Below, in pieces: positions 1 to 8,783 of a stretch of 64,000 nucleotides of DNA. The notes beneath the pieces were generated by a model. The model made no database searches, had not been told where the DNA came from, and worked only from the letters and a program-made list of their open reading frames with translations. Source of the DNA: an uncultured Paracoccus sp. Its GTDB lineage: Bacteria > Pseudomonadota > Alphaproteobacteria > Rhodobacterales > Rhodobacteraceae. The stretch's first letter is position 1. Each line of letters begins with the position of its first letter. Location of the stretch: the NCBI RefSeq assembly GCF_947487305.1, contig NZ_CANKWH010000016.1, positions 1-64,000 of the forward strand, in the 5' to 3' direction. A program made the translations under genes and the position numbers.

Positions 1-1
1 G

Positions 2-70
2 GAAACGGGACCGTCCGCGGAAACCGCGGATCGGGCCGGCGCCGGCGTGGTGTCGAAGATCATCAAGTGA
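2..70 (+). CDS. C-terminal end of an unidentified protein (gene truncated by window edge)
   Basis: Only the last 22 codons are visible, ending in TGA at 68-70 (C-terminus ...GAGVVSKIIK). This frame has the most GC-rich third positions of the three, and an intrinsic terminator begins 26 bases after the stop, which supports a real gene end. The fragment is too short to assign a family. Confidence 0.4.
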   Translation, partial: ETGPSAETADRAGAGVVSKIIK

Positions 71-96
71 TCTGACGTACGAGCGTGAGAGATGAG

Positions 97-125
97 AGGC
101 CGTCCCGAAAGGGGCGGCCTTTTTC
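97..125 (+). terminator. Rho-independent terminator
   Basis: A GC-rich hairpin (aggccgtcc, loop cgaaa, gggcggcct) runs straight into TTTTTC. It ends the transcript of the truncated gene at the left edge and isolates the hydrolase gene downstream. Confidence 0.8.
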
Positions 126-148
126 GTGGCGGGACGGGCTTACTCTTG

Positions 149-165
149 GGTATGGTAGCGATACC
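149..165. promoter_or_regulatory. Imperfect dyad upstream of the alpha/beta hydrolase, possible operator
   Basis: GGTAT and ATACC face each other across seven bases; the extended arms TTGG(G)TAT and ATACCAA also match. It lies in the only AT-rich stretch (about 145-190) of the 212-base gap before the hydrolase, where a promoter would be expected. A TTGGGT at 146-151 could serve as a weak -35 box. No regulator gene is adjacent, so the operator role is inference. Confidence 0.25.
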
Positions 166-282
166 AAATAAATATTTGCTAATACCTTTCGGAACTTCTG
201 CAGATCGTGCAGTCTGGCCTGCAGGCCAATTCGTGCCTGAGCAATAATACTAGAATCACGTCATGATCCGGAAGGGGAGACC

Positions 283-978
283 ATGCCGCAAAGACCCGCA
301 ATCGTTCTTGTCCACGGCTTCTGGGGCGGTGCCGCCCATTGGGCCGGCGTCATCAAGGAGCTGCACAAGCGCGGTTACAAAGACATCCACGCCGTCGAGA
401 ACCCGCTGACCTCGCTGGCCGATGACGCCGAGCGGACGCGCAAGATGGTCAAGCAGATCCACGGCCCGGTGATCCTTGTCGGCCATTCCTATGGCGGAGC
501 GGTCATCACCGAGATGGGCGATCTGCCCAACGTCAAGGGTCTGGTCTATGTCGCGGCCTTTGCACCCGATGCCGGCGAAAGCCCCGGCGCCATCAGCCAG
601 GCGCATCCGCCCGTGGCCTTCCCGAACCTCGCTCCGGACAGCGACGGCTACCTGTGGATCAAGCAGGACAAGTTCCACGAGAGCTTCTGCCAGGATCTGC
701 CCGAAGCTGACGCGCTGGTCATGGCGGTGACGCAGAAGGCGCCGCTGGCCAGCACCTTCGGCGACAATGTCACCGCGCCGGCCTGGAAGGCCAAGCCCTG
801 CTGGTACCAGCTGTCGACCCATGACCACATGATCCACCCGGACAATCAGAAGATGATGGCCGAGCGGATGAACCCGAAGAACCTGGTGCAACTGGCCGCC
901 AGCCATGCCTCGCTGGCCTCGCATCCCGAAGAGATCGCCGACCTGATCGACGAGGCCTCGAGCGAATCCGGCTACTGA
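283..978 (+). CDS. Alpha/beta hydrolase family protein
   Basis: A 231-residue soluble hydrolase with the alpha/beta fold. The N-terminal strand IVLVHGFWGG carries the oxyanion HG motif, and the nucleophile elbow GHSYGG places the catalytic Ser at residue 69. A His in the C-terminal ASHASLASHP segment fits the triad. The size and motif spacing match small esterase-like proteins often annotated as alpha/beta hydrolase in Proteobacteria; the substrate cannot be read from sequence. An AAGGGGAG ribosome binding site at 271-278 supports the start. The gene is monocistronic, with its own upstream gap and a terminator right after the stop. Confidence 0.9.
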   Translation: MPQRPAIVLVHGFWGGAAHWAGVIKELHKRGYKDIHAVENPLTSLADDAERTRKMVKQIHGPVILVGHSYGGAVITEMGDLPNVKGLVYVAAFAPDAGESPGAISQAHPPVAFPNLAPDSDGYLWIKQDKFHESFCQDLPEADALVMAVTQKAPLASTFGDNVTAPAWKAKPCWYQLSTHDHMIHPDNQKMMAERMNPKNLVQLAASHASLASHPEEIADLIDEASSESGY

Positions 979-1000
979 TCAGCCGATCGCATTGACAGGA

Positions 1001-1031
1001 GGGGCCGTCCCGAGAGGGGCGGCCCCTTTCG
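1001..1031 (+). terminator. Rho-independent terminator after the hydrolase gene
   Basis: The hairpin ggggccgtcc-cgaga-ggggcggcccc is followed by TTTCG. It closely resembles the terminator at 97-125 in stem and loop sequence. Confidence 0.75.
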
Positions 1032-1112
1032 TTTGGCGGGGCCTCTGTTCCGACGCGTGCAACCCTCGCGGTCCGGGCGTGTTATGTCCCGACACAAGCA
1101 GAGCAGGACACC

Positions 1113-2066
1113 ATGACGGACACCCCATTCGATCTGTCGCAGAGCCGGGTTTGCGTGATCCTGAACCTCGGTTCGGGCAGCAAGGACGACGACAGCTATG
1201 CCACAACGACCCGCGAGGCGCTGGAACCGGCCTGCGCAGAGTTCGACCTGCGCAAGACGGCGAAGGGCAGCGATATCGTCGATCTGACCCGCAAGGCGGT
1301 CGATGACGGCTTTGACGTTATCATCGCCGCTGGCGGGGACGGCACGCAATCGGCGGTGGCCGGGGTGCTGGCCGATACCGATGTCGTCATGGGCGTGCTG
1401 CCGGCCGGGACGTTCAACTATTTCGCCCGCGATCTTGGCGTCGGCGAAGATCTGGAACCCGCGCTGGAGACGATCCTCGACGCCCGCGTCGAGACGGTGG
1501 ATATCGGCGAGATCGAGGGGCTGGTCTTTCTGAACAATGTCAGCCTCGGCATCTATCCGCATATCCTGAAGACCCGCGAAAGCATCTATCGCCGCTGGGG
1601 GCGCTCGCGCATTGCGGCCTATTGGTCGGTGCTGGTTGCGATGCGCCGGCTGCGCCGCCCGATGTCGCTGACCGCGAGGGTTGACGGGGAAGAGCAGCAT
1701 TTCACCACCGCGCTCGTCTTCGTTGCGCGCAGTGCCTATCAGCTGGAAAGCTTCGGGCTGGAAGGCGCCGATGCGATCCGTGACGGGCAATTCGCCGTGC
1801 TGATCGCCAAGGCCCGCAAGCCGCTGCCGCTGATGCGCTCGGCCCTGCGGCTGGCGCTGGGGTTCTCGGCCCAGGACAATGATTTCGACCTGATCCAGAC
1901 TGACGAGCTGACCATCGAGACGCCGAAGAAGCGCCGGCAACTGGTTGCCCATGACGGCGAGAAATCCGCCATGGCCTCGCCTTTGCATCTGAAGGTGCGG
2001 CACGAGGCGCTGAAGGTGCTGCTGCCGGCGGATGGCACCAACAAGACTGCGGAGGCCGAGGCGTGA
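1113..2066 (+). CDS. Diacylglycerol kinase-family lipid kinase (YegS/DagK type)
   Basis: The 317-residue protein has the DAGK catalytic signature AAGGDGT (GGDGT at residues 74-78), followed by VLPAGTFNYFARDLGV (about 95-110), the pattern of bacterial lipid kinases that phosphorylate diacylglycerol or related lipids. There is no signal peptide or membrane helix, so it should act at the inner face of the membrane. The GTG start of the metallophosphoesterase overlaps its stop by four bases, so the two are translationally coupled; this pairing suggests a joint role in phospholipid or phosphate-ester turnover. A GAGCAGGA site precedes the ATG. The lipid substrate is not known. Confidence 0.85.
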   Translation: MTDTPFDLSQSRVCVILNLGSGSKDDDSYATTTREALEPACAEFDLRKTAKGSDIVDLTRKAVDDGFDVIIAAGGDGTQSAVAGVLADTDVVMGVLPAGTFNYFARDLGVGEDLEPALETILDARVETVDIGEIEGLVFLNNVSLGIYPHILKTRESIYRRWGRSRIAAYWSVLVAMRRLRRPMSLTARVDGEEQHFTTALVFVARSAYQLESFGLEGADAIRDGQFAVLIAKARKPLPLMRSALRLALGFSAQDNDFDLIQTDELTIETPKKRRQLVAHDGEKSAMASPLHLKVRHEALKVLLPADGTNKTAEAEA

Positions 2067-2857
2067 CCCGCATCGCGCATCTCTCCGACCTGCATTTCGG
2101 CTTTCATCGCGAGGATCTGGTCGAGCCGCTCTTGGAGCGCGTGAATGGCTCTGGCGCCGATCTGGTCGTGGTAACGGGGGATCTGACCCATCGCGGCCGC
2201 CCCGGCCAGTTCCGGCAGGCCGCCGAGTTCCTCGCCCGCCTCACCGCGCCGCACATGGCGGTGCCGGGCAATCATGACGTGCCGCTTTACAATATCCCGG
2301 TGCGCTTCCTGCGGCCCTATGCGGATTACGACGAGGCGATCAGCCCCGACCGCGCGCCGACCGGGGCGGCGGGCTGGGCGCGGGTGCATGGCATCAACAG
2401 CGTCGATCCCTTTGCCTGGCAGCGCGGCGTGGTGCATGAGGACGACATTGGCCGGGTGCTTGGCAGTCTCGACGCGCTGGCCGTGAATATCGTGGCGCTG
2501 CATCATCCGCTGCAGCAACTGCCGCAGGTCGACAAGGAACTGGCCCGCCGCGCGCCCGAGGCGCTGGCGCGCTTCGAGGCGGGGGGGGTCAGGATCGCGC
2601 TGACCGGGCATCTGCATCTCTGGGCGGTAGGCTCGCTGCTGGAACTGGGTCATCCGCATCTCTTGCAGATCCAGGCCGGCACTGCGCTTTGCGCAAGGCT
2701 GGACGACCGGCAGAACGAGTTCGCGGTGCTGGAGGTCGACGGCGACGACCTTCGGATCGAGCGGCATATCGCGCCGATGGACGAGGCCGGGTTCCGGGCG
2801 CCGGAGCTGTTGCAGTTCATCTACGGGCAAAATGGTTGGCGCACAGCGGGAGGCTGA
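2063..2857 (+). CDS. Calcineurin-like metallophosphoesterase
   Basis: All signatures of a two-metal phosphoesterase are present in order: SDLHFG (Asp9, His11), TGDLTHRG (Asp40), PGNHDVP (Asn70, His71), ALHHP and TGHLHLW near the C-terminus. At 264 residues it is a single-domain enzyme resembling the Icc/CpdA branch, which hydrolyses cyclic nucleotides or phosphodiesters; the substrate is not determinable here. The start is GTG, overlapping the TGA of the lipid kinase gene. It has no export signal, so it is cytoplasmic. Confidence 0.88.
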   Translation: MTRIAHLSDLHFGFHREDLVEPLLERVNGSGADLVVVTGDLTHRGRPGQFRQAAEFLARLTAPHMAVPGNHDVPLYNIPVRFLRPYADYDEAISPDRAPTGAAGWARVHGINSVDPFAWQRGVVHEDDIGRVLGSLDALAVNIVALHHPLQQLPQVDKELARRAPEALARFEAGGVRIALTGHLHLWAVGSLLELGHPHLLQIQAGTALCARLDDRQNEFAVLEVDGDDLRIERHIAPMDEAGFRAPELLQFIYGQNGWRTAGG

Positions 2858-3109
2858 TCGCCCAAATTCTGACGGAGGAAAAGTGTTGGTTTGTGATGCT
2901 CGAGATCGGTCGGGGCGGTTGCCCTGGGCGAGAGCCGAGGTGGAAGATGCTGAGCATGGAGATACTGAAGATGAACGGTCGAGGATGACACTTAACCGGC
3001 GGCCAAAGCGCAGGTGATGGTTCTTTCTCTACGACCATGCGAAATATAGTGATAAGTGACTGTGGCTGCGTGCTTTAACCCGTGGTGTTTAGTTTACGAG
3101 GAGTAGGGA

Positions 3110-3643
3110 ATGAACTTCGAAAAAGTCTTGTTAGTGAAATTTGGTTGGTCGGAGGCGTACCAAGGGCGCGAGGTAGCCGGAAATTTCGACTACCTACAGG
3201 ATGCCGACGGTGCTGAGCGATATACCTTCGCTCCTTACGACGGCGTTTATTATGGTTACGTGCCGCCGTCAGGCATAGTCGACACAGCAAGGAACGATGA
3301 GAACGACGGATGGACTGTAATATTCGTTGCGAAGGAGCCGAGCAAAACCGGACTCCACATCGTAGGCTGGTATGAGGACGCAACTCTGGCAAACGGTCGC
3401 CCGGCGGTTGAGCGGGATGGCAGGAAGGTAACCTATTCTATCACTGCTCCCACAGCTTACTTCGTGCCCCTCGAGCACCGAACCAACTCTTTTAGCAATG
3501 TGCACGTCGGAAGCCTAAAGTTCTCGTTTCTGGCCGGCCCAAACAAGACTATGGAGCCGTGGAAAGCTGATTTGCTACATGAACTTGAGAAACGGATCAA
3601 AGCGGTTCACGCCTCGGCAATTCGGAATCCTGTGAAAGTCTAG
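3110..3643 (+). CDS. Orphan protein of lower GC content, possibly related to a domain of HNH/restriction-type proteins
   Basis: The protein has 177 residues and a good GAGGAG ribosome binding site. GC content is near 50 percent, clearly below its neighbours, and codon use is mixed, which suggests recent transfer. Segments such as YYGYVPPSG and GLHIVGWYEDATL resemble, from memory, an N-terminal domain found in some predicted HNH-type endonucleases; no nuclease motif is present here, so it would be that domain alone. No other mobile-element gene accompanies it. Function is unknown and the domain match is unverified. Confidence 0.6.
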   Translation: MNFEKVLLVKFGWSEAYQGREVAGNFDYLQDADGAERYTFAPYDGVYYGYVPPSGIVDTARNDENDGWTVIFVAKEPSKTGLHIVGWYEDATLANGRPAVERDGRKVTYSITAPTAYFVPLEHRTNSFSNVHVGSLKFSFLAGPNKTMEPWKADLLHELEKRIKAVHASAIRNPVKV

Positions 3644-3670
3644 TTAGTCCTTGGTTCGCTTTTGCGAGGC

Positions 3671-3699
3671 TTGACACCACCCAACCGTCAAGCCATAAG
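3671..3699 (+). promoter_or_regulatory. Sigma70-type promoter of the S10 ribosomal protein operon
   Basis: A perfect -35 box TTGACA (3671-3676) and CATAAG (3694-3699) are separated by the optimal 17 bases. Transcription would start near 3706 and leave a leader of about 150 bases before rpsJ. An 8-bp inverted repeat (ggcttgac at 3668-3675, gtcaagcc at 3687-3694) overlaps the promoter. Confidence 0.6.
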
Positions 3700-3744
3700 C
3701 CGCGCATCGCAGCCCTTCCTCAAGGAATCGGTTGCCATTGTCAG

Positions 3745-3780
3745 GGCCGCCCGCTATGGGGGCGGCCTTGCAATTTTGTT
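3745..3780 (+). terminator. Terminator-like hairpin in the S10 operon leader (possible attenuator)
   Basis: A perfect 8-bp GC stem (ggccgccc, 3745-3752; gggcggcc, 3760-3767) is followed by the T-rich stretch TTGCAATTTTGTT. It sits inside the leader, downstream of the TTGACA promoter and about 75 bases before the rpsJ start. In E. coli the S10 leader is attenuated by ribosomal protein L4; whether this hairpin works similarly is inference. It could instead be the terminator of an older upstream gene. Confidence 0.5.
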
Positions 3781-3853
3781 ATACGGTTCGACGCTGGCGC
3801 CACATGGGGTGTCGTCAGCCTCTCAACTGGAACTCCCCGCAAGAGGGATGACT

Positions 3854-4162
3854 ATGCAAAGCCAAAACATCCGGATTCGGCTGAAGGCGTTTGACTATCG
3901 GGTTCTGGACGCCAGCACCCAGGAGATCGTCAACACCGCCAAGCGCACTGGCGCGACCGTTCGCGGCCCGATTCCGCTGCCGAACAAGATCGAGAAATTC
4001 ACCGTTCTGCGCGGCCCGCACATCGACAAGAAATCGCGTGACCAGTGGGAAATCCGTACCCACAAGCGTCTGCTGGACATCGTCGATCCGACCCCGCAGA
4101 CTGTTGACGCCCTGATGAAGCTCGACCTCGCCGCTGGCGTGGATGTCGAGATCAAGGTCTGA
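3854..4162 (+). CDS. rpsJ: 30S ribosomal protein S10
   Basis: The 102-residue product is the canonical S10/NusE sequence ([16 protein letters not shown] at the start, conserved RGPIPLP loop). It is a component of the 30S head and of NusB-NusE antitermination complexes. An ATG at 3848 is also in frame, but AAGAGGGA at 3841-3848 is correctly spaced only for 3854, which gives the usual length. It is the first gene of the ribosomal protein cluster. Confidence 0.97.
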   Translation: MQSQNIRIRLKAFDYRVLDASTQEIVNTAKRTGATVRGPIPLPNKIEKFTVLRGPHIDKKSRDQWEIRTHKRLLDIVDPTPQTVDALMKLDLAAGVDVEIKV

Positions 4163-4172
4163 GGGGGCGAAC

Positions 4173-5084
4173 ATGCTGCGTACCGGTATTATCGCCAAGA
4201 AGCTGGGCATGACCCGGCTGTTCCTGGAAGACGGCCGTCAGGTCCCCGTCACCGTCCTGCAACTGGACGGCCTGCAAGTTGTTGATCAGCGCACCATCGA
4301 GCGTGACGGCTATACCGCCGTCCAGCTGGGCGCTGGTGAAGCCAAGGCCAAGCGCACCACTGCGGCGCTGCGTGGCCATTTCGCGAAAGCCTCGGTCGCG
4401 CCCAAGCGCAAGATCGCGGAATTCCGCGTCGCCGAAGAAAACCTGATCAAGGTTGGTGAAGAGATCACCGCTGACCATTACTTCGCAGGTCAGTTCGTGG
4501 ACATCGCCGGCACCTCGATCGGTAAAGGTTTTGCGGGTGCGATGAAGCGCCACAACTTCGGTGGTCTGCGCGCCTCGCACGGCGTGTCGATCAGCCACCG
4601 TTCGCATGGTTCGACCGGCCAGTGCCAGGACCCCGGCAAGGTGTTCAAGGGCAAGAAAATGGCGGGTCATCTGGGTGCCGTTCGCGTCACCACGCAGAAC
4701 CTGCAGGTTATCAAGACCGATGCCGACCGTGGCCTGATCATGGTCAAGGGTTCGGTTCCGGGTTCGAAAGGTGGCTGGGTCACTGTCAAGGACGCCGTGA
4801 AGAAAGCGACGCCCGAGAACCTGATCTACCCCGCCGCGCTGAAATCGGCTGCTGCCGAAGCCAAGCGACTGGCCGAGGAAGCTGCTGCCGCTGCTGCCGC
4901 CGAGGAAGAAGCCGCCCGCGAGGAAGCCGCCCGTCTGGCCGCCGAGCAGGAAGCTGCGGCGCTGGCCGAGGCCGAAGCCTCGATCGCTGCCGACAAGGAA
5001 GCTGCAGATCCGAATGCCGATCCGGTTGCCGACAAGGCCGATGACGCGGCCAAAGGCGATGCTCCGGAAGGAGAAGATAAATGA
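4173..5084 (+). CDS. rplC: 50S ribosomal protein L3 with a long Ala/Glu-rich C-terminal extension
   Basis: Residues 1 to about 215 are a normal L3 ([17 protein letters not shown] start; [18 protein letters not shown] with the Gln that is methylated in many bacteria). After [15 protein letters not shown] the protein continues with about 85 extra residues of Ala, Glu, Lys and Asp, likely helical or disordered, giving 303 residues against 209 in E. coli. The start is set by GAGGGGGCGA just upstream. The stop overlaps the rplD start by four bases (ATGA). Real L3 is certain; the role of the tail is unknown. Confidence 0.97.
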   Translation: MLRTGIIAKKLGMTRLFLEDGRQVPVTVLQLDGLQVVDQRTIERDGYTAVQLGAGEAKAKRTTAALRGHFAKASVAPKRKIAEFRVAEENLIKVGEEITADHYFAGQFVDIAGTSIGKGFAGAMKRHNFGGLRASHGVSISHRSHGSTGQCQDPGKVFKGKKMAGHLGAVRVTTQNLQVIKTDADRGLIMVKGSVPGSKGGWVTVKDAVKKATPENLIYPAALKSAAAEAKRLAEEAAAAAAAEEEAAREEAARLAAEQEAAALAEAEASIAADKEAADPNADPVADKADDAAKGDAPEGEDK

Positions 5085-5701
5085 AACTCGATGTGATCAA
5101 GCTGGAAACCGGCAAAGCCGGTTCGATCGATCTCAGCGACGAGATCTTCGGGCTGGAGCCGCGCGGCGACCTGCTGCAGCGCGTCGTGCGCTGGCAGCAC
5201 GCCAAGGCACAGGCCGGGACGCACTCGGTGCTGGGCAAGTCCGAGGTCAGCTACTCGACCAAGAAGATCTATCGCCAGAAGGGCACCGGCGGCGCTCGCC
5301 ACGGGTCGCGCAAGGCGCCGATCTTCCGCAAGGGTGGTGTCTACAAGGGCCCGACCCCGCGCAGCCACGCCTTTGACCTGCCCAAGAAGGTCCGGGCTCT
5401 GGGTCTGAAGCACGCGCTGTCGGCCAAGGCCACCGCGGGCGAGCTGGTCATCATCGACAATCTCGATCTGGCCAATGCCAAGACCTCGGTCGTCGCCAAG
5501 GCGGTTCGCGAGAACGGCTGGAAGCGCGTCCTGATCATCGACGGTGCGGAAGTGAACGAGGGCTTTGCCCGCGCCGCCCGCAATGTCGAGGGCGTCGATG
5601 TGCTGCCGTCGATGGGCGCAAACGTGTATGACATCCTGAAGCGCGACACGCTGGTGATCACGCGGGCGGGCGTCGAAGCTCTGGAGGCTCGCCTGAAATG
5701 A
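5081..5701 (+). CDS. rplD: 50S ribosomal protein L4
   Basis: The 206-residue protein shows the L4 core with the [20 protein letters not shown] loop that lines the exit tunnel. It overlaps rplC and rplW by four bases each (ATGA), indicating coupled translation. In E. coli L4 also represses its own operon through the S10 leader, which makes the leader hairpin at 3745-3780 of interest. Confidence 0.97.
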   Translation: MKLDVIKLETGKAGSIDLSDEIFGLEPRGDLLQRVVRWQHAKAQAGTHSVLGKSEVSYSTKKIYRQKGTGGARHGSRKAPIFRKGGVYKGPTPRSHAFDLPKKVRALGLKHALSAKATAGELVIIDNLDLANAKTSVVAKAVRENGWKRVLIIDGAEVNEGFARAARNVEGVDVLPSMGANVYDILKRDTLVITRAGVEALEARLK

Positions 5702-5994
5702 GCGCGAAAGCTGAACATTACGACGTGATCGTCAAGCCGATCATCACCGAGAAGGCCACCATGACCTCGGACAACAACGGCGTTGTCTTCCAGGTTGCCA
5801 AGTCGGCCAGCAAGCCCGAGATCAAATCTGCGGTCGAGGCGCTGTTCGGTGTGAAGGTGAAGGCGGTCAACACCACCATCACCAAGGGCAAGACCAAGCG
5901 CTTCAAGGGCATCAAAGGTGTCCGCAGCGACGTCAAGAAAGCCTATGTGACGCTGGAAGAAGGCAACACCATCGACGTCTCGACGGGACTCTGA
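5698..5994 (+). CDS. rplW: 50S ribosomal protein L23
   Basis: The 98-residue L23 ([14 protein letters not shown] near the start) belongs at the tunnel exit, where trigger factor and SRP dock. Its ATG overlaps the rplD stop. It is followed by a 114-base gap holding a hairpin before rplB. Confidence 0.97.
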   Translation: MSAKAEHYDVIVKPIITEKATMTSDNNGVVFQVAKSASKPEIKSAVEALFGVKVKAVNTTITKGKTKRFKGIKGVRSDVKKAYVTLEEGNTIDVSTGL

Positions 5995-6011
5995 TAGGTA
6001 GCCGCTGATGT

Positions 6012-6037
6012 GCGGCCCCTGTGAAAACGGGGGCCGC
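6012..6037 (+). other. Hairpin between rplW and rplB
   Basis: Perfect 8-bp stem gcggcccc/ggggccgc with a loop of about ten bases. No T-run follows (only CTTTTG six bases later), so it is more likely an RNA processing or stability element than a terminator. Confidence 0.4.
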
Positions 6038-6108
6038 GTGACTTTTGACTGAAACGGACCCTTGCTTCGAGAACGTGGGGCAGGTCCAAAGCAACGGAAG
6101 ACAGAAAG

Positions 6109-6948
6109 ATGGCATTGAAGTCGTATAAACCGACGACGCCTGGCCAGCGCGGGCTGGTTCTGATCGACCGTTCGGAGCTTTGGAAAGGGCGTCCGGTCAA
6201 ATCCCTCACCGAGGGTTTGACCAAGAAGGGCGGTCGGAACAACACCGGACGGATCACCATGCGCCGCCAGGGCGGCGGGGCAAAGCGCCTGTATCGCATC
6301 GTCGATTTCAAGCGCAACAAGTTCGACGTGGCCGCCACGGTCGAGCGGATCGAATACGATCCCAACCGCACCGCCTTCATCGCGCTGGTGAAGTACGAAG
6401 ACGGCGAGCAGGCCTATATCCTCGCGCCGCAGCGTCTGGCCGTGGGTGACAGCGTCATCGCCGGCGCCAAGGTCGACGTGAAGCCCGGCAACGCCATGCC
6501 CTTCAGCGGCATGCCGATCGGCACCATCGTCCACAACGTCGAGCTGAAGCCCGGCAAGGGTGGCCAGATCGCCCGTTCGGCTGGCACCTATGCCCAGTTC
6601 GTCGGCCGCGACGGTGGCTATGCCCAGATCCGCCTCAGCTCGGGCGAGCTGCGTCTGGTCCGCCAGGAATGCATCGCCTCGATCGGCGCTGTGTCGAATG
6701 CCGACCACTCGAACCAGAACCTCGGTAAAGCCGGCCGGAACCGCCACAAGGGCATCCGTCCCTCGGTCCGCGGTGTCGCCATGAACCCGATCGACCACCC
6801 GCATGGTGGTGGTGAGGGTCGTACCTCGGGTGGCCGTACGCCGGTCACGCCCTGGGGTAAGGACACCAAGGGCAAGAAGACTCGCTCGAACAAGGCGACC
6901 GACAAGTACATCCTGCGGTCGCGTCACGCGAAGAAGAAGGGGCGTTAA
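6109..6948 (+). CDS. rplB: 50S ribosomal protein L2
   Basis: The 279-residue L2 has the expected features: [15 protein letters not shown] start, [21 protein letters not shown] segment (here [14 protein letters not shown]), and the conserved [14 protein letters not shown] with the His residues near the peptidyl transferase centre. It lies three bases before rpsS. Confidence 0.97.
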   Translation: MALKSYKPTTPGQRGLVLIDRSELWKGRPVKSLTEGLTKKGGRNNTGRITMRRQGGGAKRLYRIVDFKRNKFDVAATVERIEYDPNRTAFIALVKYEDGEQAYILAPQRLAVGDSVIAGAKVDVKPGNAMPFSGMPIGTIVHNVELKPGKGGQIARSAGTYAQFVGRDGGYAQIRLSSGELRLVRQECIASIGAVSNADHSNQNLGKAGRNRHKGIRPSVRGVAMNPIDHPHGGGEGRTSGGRTPVTPWGKDTKGKKTRSNKATDKYILRSRHAKKKGR

Positions 6949-6951
6949 TCA

Positions 6952-7230
6952 ATGGCACGTTCTGTTTGGAAGGGGCCTTTTGTCGACGCCTATGTGCTTC
7001 GCAAGGCCGAGAAAGCTCGCGAGGCGGGCAAGTCGGACGTTATCAAGATCTGGTCGCGTCGCTCGACCATCCTGCCGCAATTCGTTGGCCTGACCTTCGG
7101 GGTCTACAACGGTCACAAGCACATTCCGGTCAACGTGTCGGAAGAGATGATCGGCCAGAAATTCGGTGAATATTCGCCCACGCGCACCTATTACGGTCAC
7201 GCGGCGGACAAGAAAGCCAAGAGGAAGTAA
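6952..7230 (+). CDS. rpsS: 30S ribosomal protein S19
   Basis: The 92-residue S19 ([16 protein letters not shown]) is full length, with the conserved [11 protein letters not shown] and [17 protein letters not shown] segments. It belongs to the 30S head, next to S13, near the A and P sites. It lies between rplB and rplV with very short gaps. Confidence 0.97.
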   Translation: MARSVWKGPFVDAYVLRKAEKAREAGKSDVIKIWSRRSTILPQFVGLTFGVYNGHKHIPVNVSEEMIGQKFGEYSPTRTYYGHAADKKAKRK

Positions 7231-7235
7231 TCGTC

Positions 7236-7616
7236 ATGGGTAAGGAACAGAATCCGCGCCGCGTGGCAGAGAACGAAGCGTTCGCGAAAACGAAGATGCT
7301 GCGCACCTCGCCGCAGAAGCTGAACCTCGTGGCTCAGCTGATCCGCGGCAAGAAGGTTGACAAGGCCCTGGCCGACCTCACCTTCTCGCACAAGCGCATC
7401 GCCGGTGACGTGAAGAAATGCCTTCAGTCGGCCATCGCCAACGCCGAGAACAACCACGGTCTCGACGTCGACAGCCTGATCGTCGCCGAAGCCTGGGTCG
7501 GCAAGAACCTGGTGATGAAGCGTGGCCGTCCGCGGGCACGTGGCCGCTATGGCAAGATCATGAAGCCGTTTTCGGAAATCACCATCAAGGTGCGTCAAGT
7601 CGAGGAGCAAGCGTAA
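7236..7616 (+). CDS. rplV: 50S ribosomal protein L22
   Basis: The 126-residue L22 contains the [20 protein letters not shown] start region and the tunnel-loop segment [13 protein letters not shown] typical of the macrolide-contacting beta hairpin. Its TAA shares one base with the rpsC ATG. Confidence 0.97.
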   Translation: MGKEQNPRRVAENEAFAKTKMLRTSPQKLNLVAQLIRGKKVDKALADLTFSHKRIAGDVKKCLQSAIANAENNHGLDVDSLIVAEAWVGKNLVMKRGRPRARGRYGKIMKPFSEITIKVRQVEEQA

Positions 7617-8326
7617 TGGGTCAGAAGGTTAACCCCATCGGGATGCGCCTCCAGGTCAACCGCACCTGGGACAGCCGCTGGTACGCGGATGACAAGGATT
7701 ACGGCAATCTGCTGCTGGAAGACCTGAAGATTCGGGACTTCATCCACAAGGAAGCCAAGCAGGCCGGCATCAGCCGCGTCATCATCGAGCGTCCGCACAA
7801 GAAGTGCCGCGTGACCATTCACGCTGCGCGTCCGGGCGTCATCATCGGCAAGAAGGGCGCCGACATCGAGACTCTGCGCAAGAAAGTCGCAAAGTTCACC
7901 GATTCGGAACTGCACCTGAACATCGTCGAAGTGCGCAAGCCCGAGCTGGACGCCCAGCTGGTGGCCGAGTCGATCGCCCAGCAGCTCGAGCGTCGGGTCT
8001 CGTTCCGTCGCGCGATGAAGCGTGCCGTGCAAAACGCCATGCGCATGGGCGCCCTGGGTATCCGGGTGAACGTCGCCGGTCGTCTTGGCGGTGCGGAAAT
8101 CGCGCGGACCGAATGGTACCGCGAGGGCCGCGTGCCGCTGCACACGCTGCGTGCCGACATCGACTATGCGCTGTCCGAAGCCACGACCCCCTATGGGATC
8201 ATCGGCGTGAAGGTCTGGATCTTCAAAGGCGAGATCATGGAACATGATCCGCAGGCTCGCGACCGCAAGGCCGCCGAGGCCCAGGAAGGTCCGGCGCCCC
8301 GTGGCCCGCGTCGCGACGCCCGGTAA
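7616..8326 (+). CDS. rpsC: 30S ribosomal protein S3
   Basis: The 236-residue S3 begins [18 protein letters not shown] and carries the KH-domain motif [12 protein letters not shown] (RNA binding, mRNA entry channel). The ATG at 7616 was chosen because it gives this conserved N-terminus and overlaps the rplV stop by one base. An in-frame upstream extension has no support. Confidence 0.97.
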   Translation: MGQKVNPIGMRLQVNRTWDSRWYADDKDYGNLLLEDLKIRDFIHKEAKQAGISRVIIERPHKKCRVTIHAARPGVIIGKKGADIETLRKKVAKFTDSELHLNIVEVRKPELDAQLVAESIAQQLERRVSFRRAMKRAVQNAMRMGALGIRVNVAGRLGGAEIARTEWYREGRVPLHTLRADIDYALSEATTPYGIIGVKVWIFKGEIMEHDPQARDRKAAEAQEGPAPRGPRRDAR

Positions 8327-8338
8327 GGAGTAGATACA

Positions 8339-8752
8339 ATGCTGCAACCGAAACGGACGAAGTTCCGCAAACAGTTCAAGGGCCGGATCCACGGCGAGGC
8401 GAAGGGCGGTTTCGACCTGAACTTCGGCCATTATGCCCTGAAGGCCACTGAACCCGAGCGCGTCACCGCCCGCCAGATCGAAGCGGCCCGCCGCGCGATC
8501 ACCCGCCACATGAAGCGTCAGGGCCGGGTCTGGATCCGGATTTTCCCGGACCTGCCGGTCACCGGCAAGCCGACGGAAGTGCGGATGGGTAAAGGCAAGG
8601 GCTCGGTCGATTTCTGGGCTGCCCGCGTGCACCCGGGCCGGATCATGTTCGAGATCGACGGCGTGAACGACACCGTCGCCCGCGAGGCCCTGCGCCTCGG
8701 CGCGATGAAACTGCCGATCAAGTGCCGCATCGTCGAGCGCGCTGACTGGTAA
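8339..8752 (+). CDS. rplP: 50S ribosomal protein L16
   Basis: The 137-residue L16 ([16 protein letters not shown]) contains the conserved [10 protein letters not shown] and [11 protein letters not shown] segments near the A site. It is followed by a 202-base gap with a strong hairpin, which splits the cluster into an upstream and a downstream segment. Confidence 0.97.
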   Translation: MLQPKRTKFRKQFKGRIHGEAKGGFDLNFGHYALKATEPERVTARQIEAARRAITRHMKRQGRVWIRIFPDLPVTGKPTEVRMGKGKGSVDFWAARVHPGRIMFEIDGVNDTVAREALRLGAMKLPIKCRIVERADW

Positions 8753-8783
8753 GAATCTTGCGCTGACAGCGCAGGCAACGAAA

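Noticed and set aside
2883..3017. Possible 44-codon gene starting GTG behind a good GGAGGAAAA site
   Set aside because: The peptide is highly charged and low in coding bias, no family is recognisable and the stretch lies in a gene-free gap; the Shine-Dalgarno alone is not enough.
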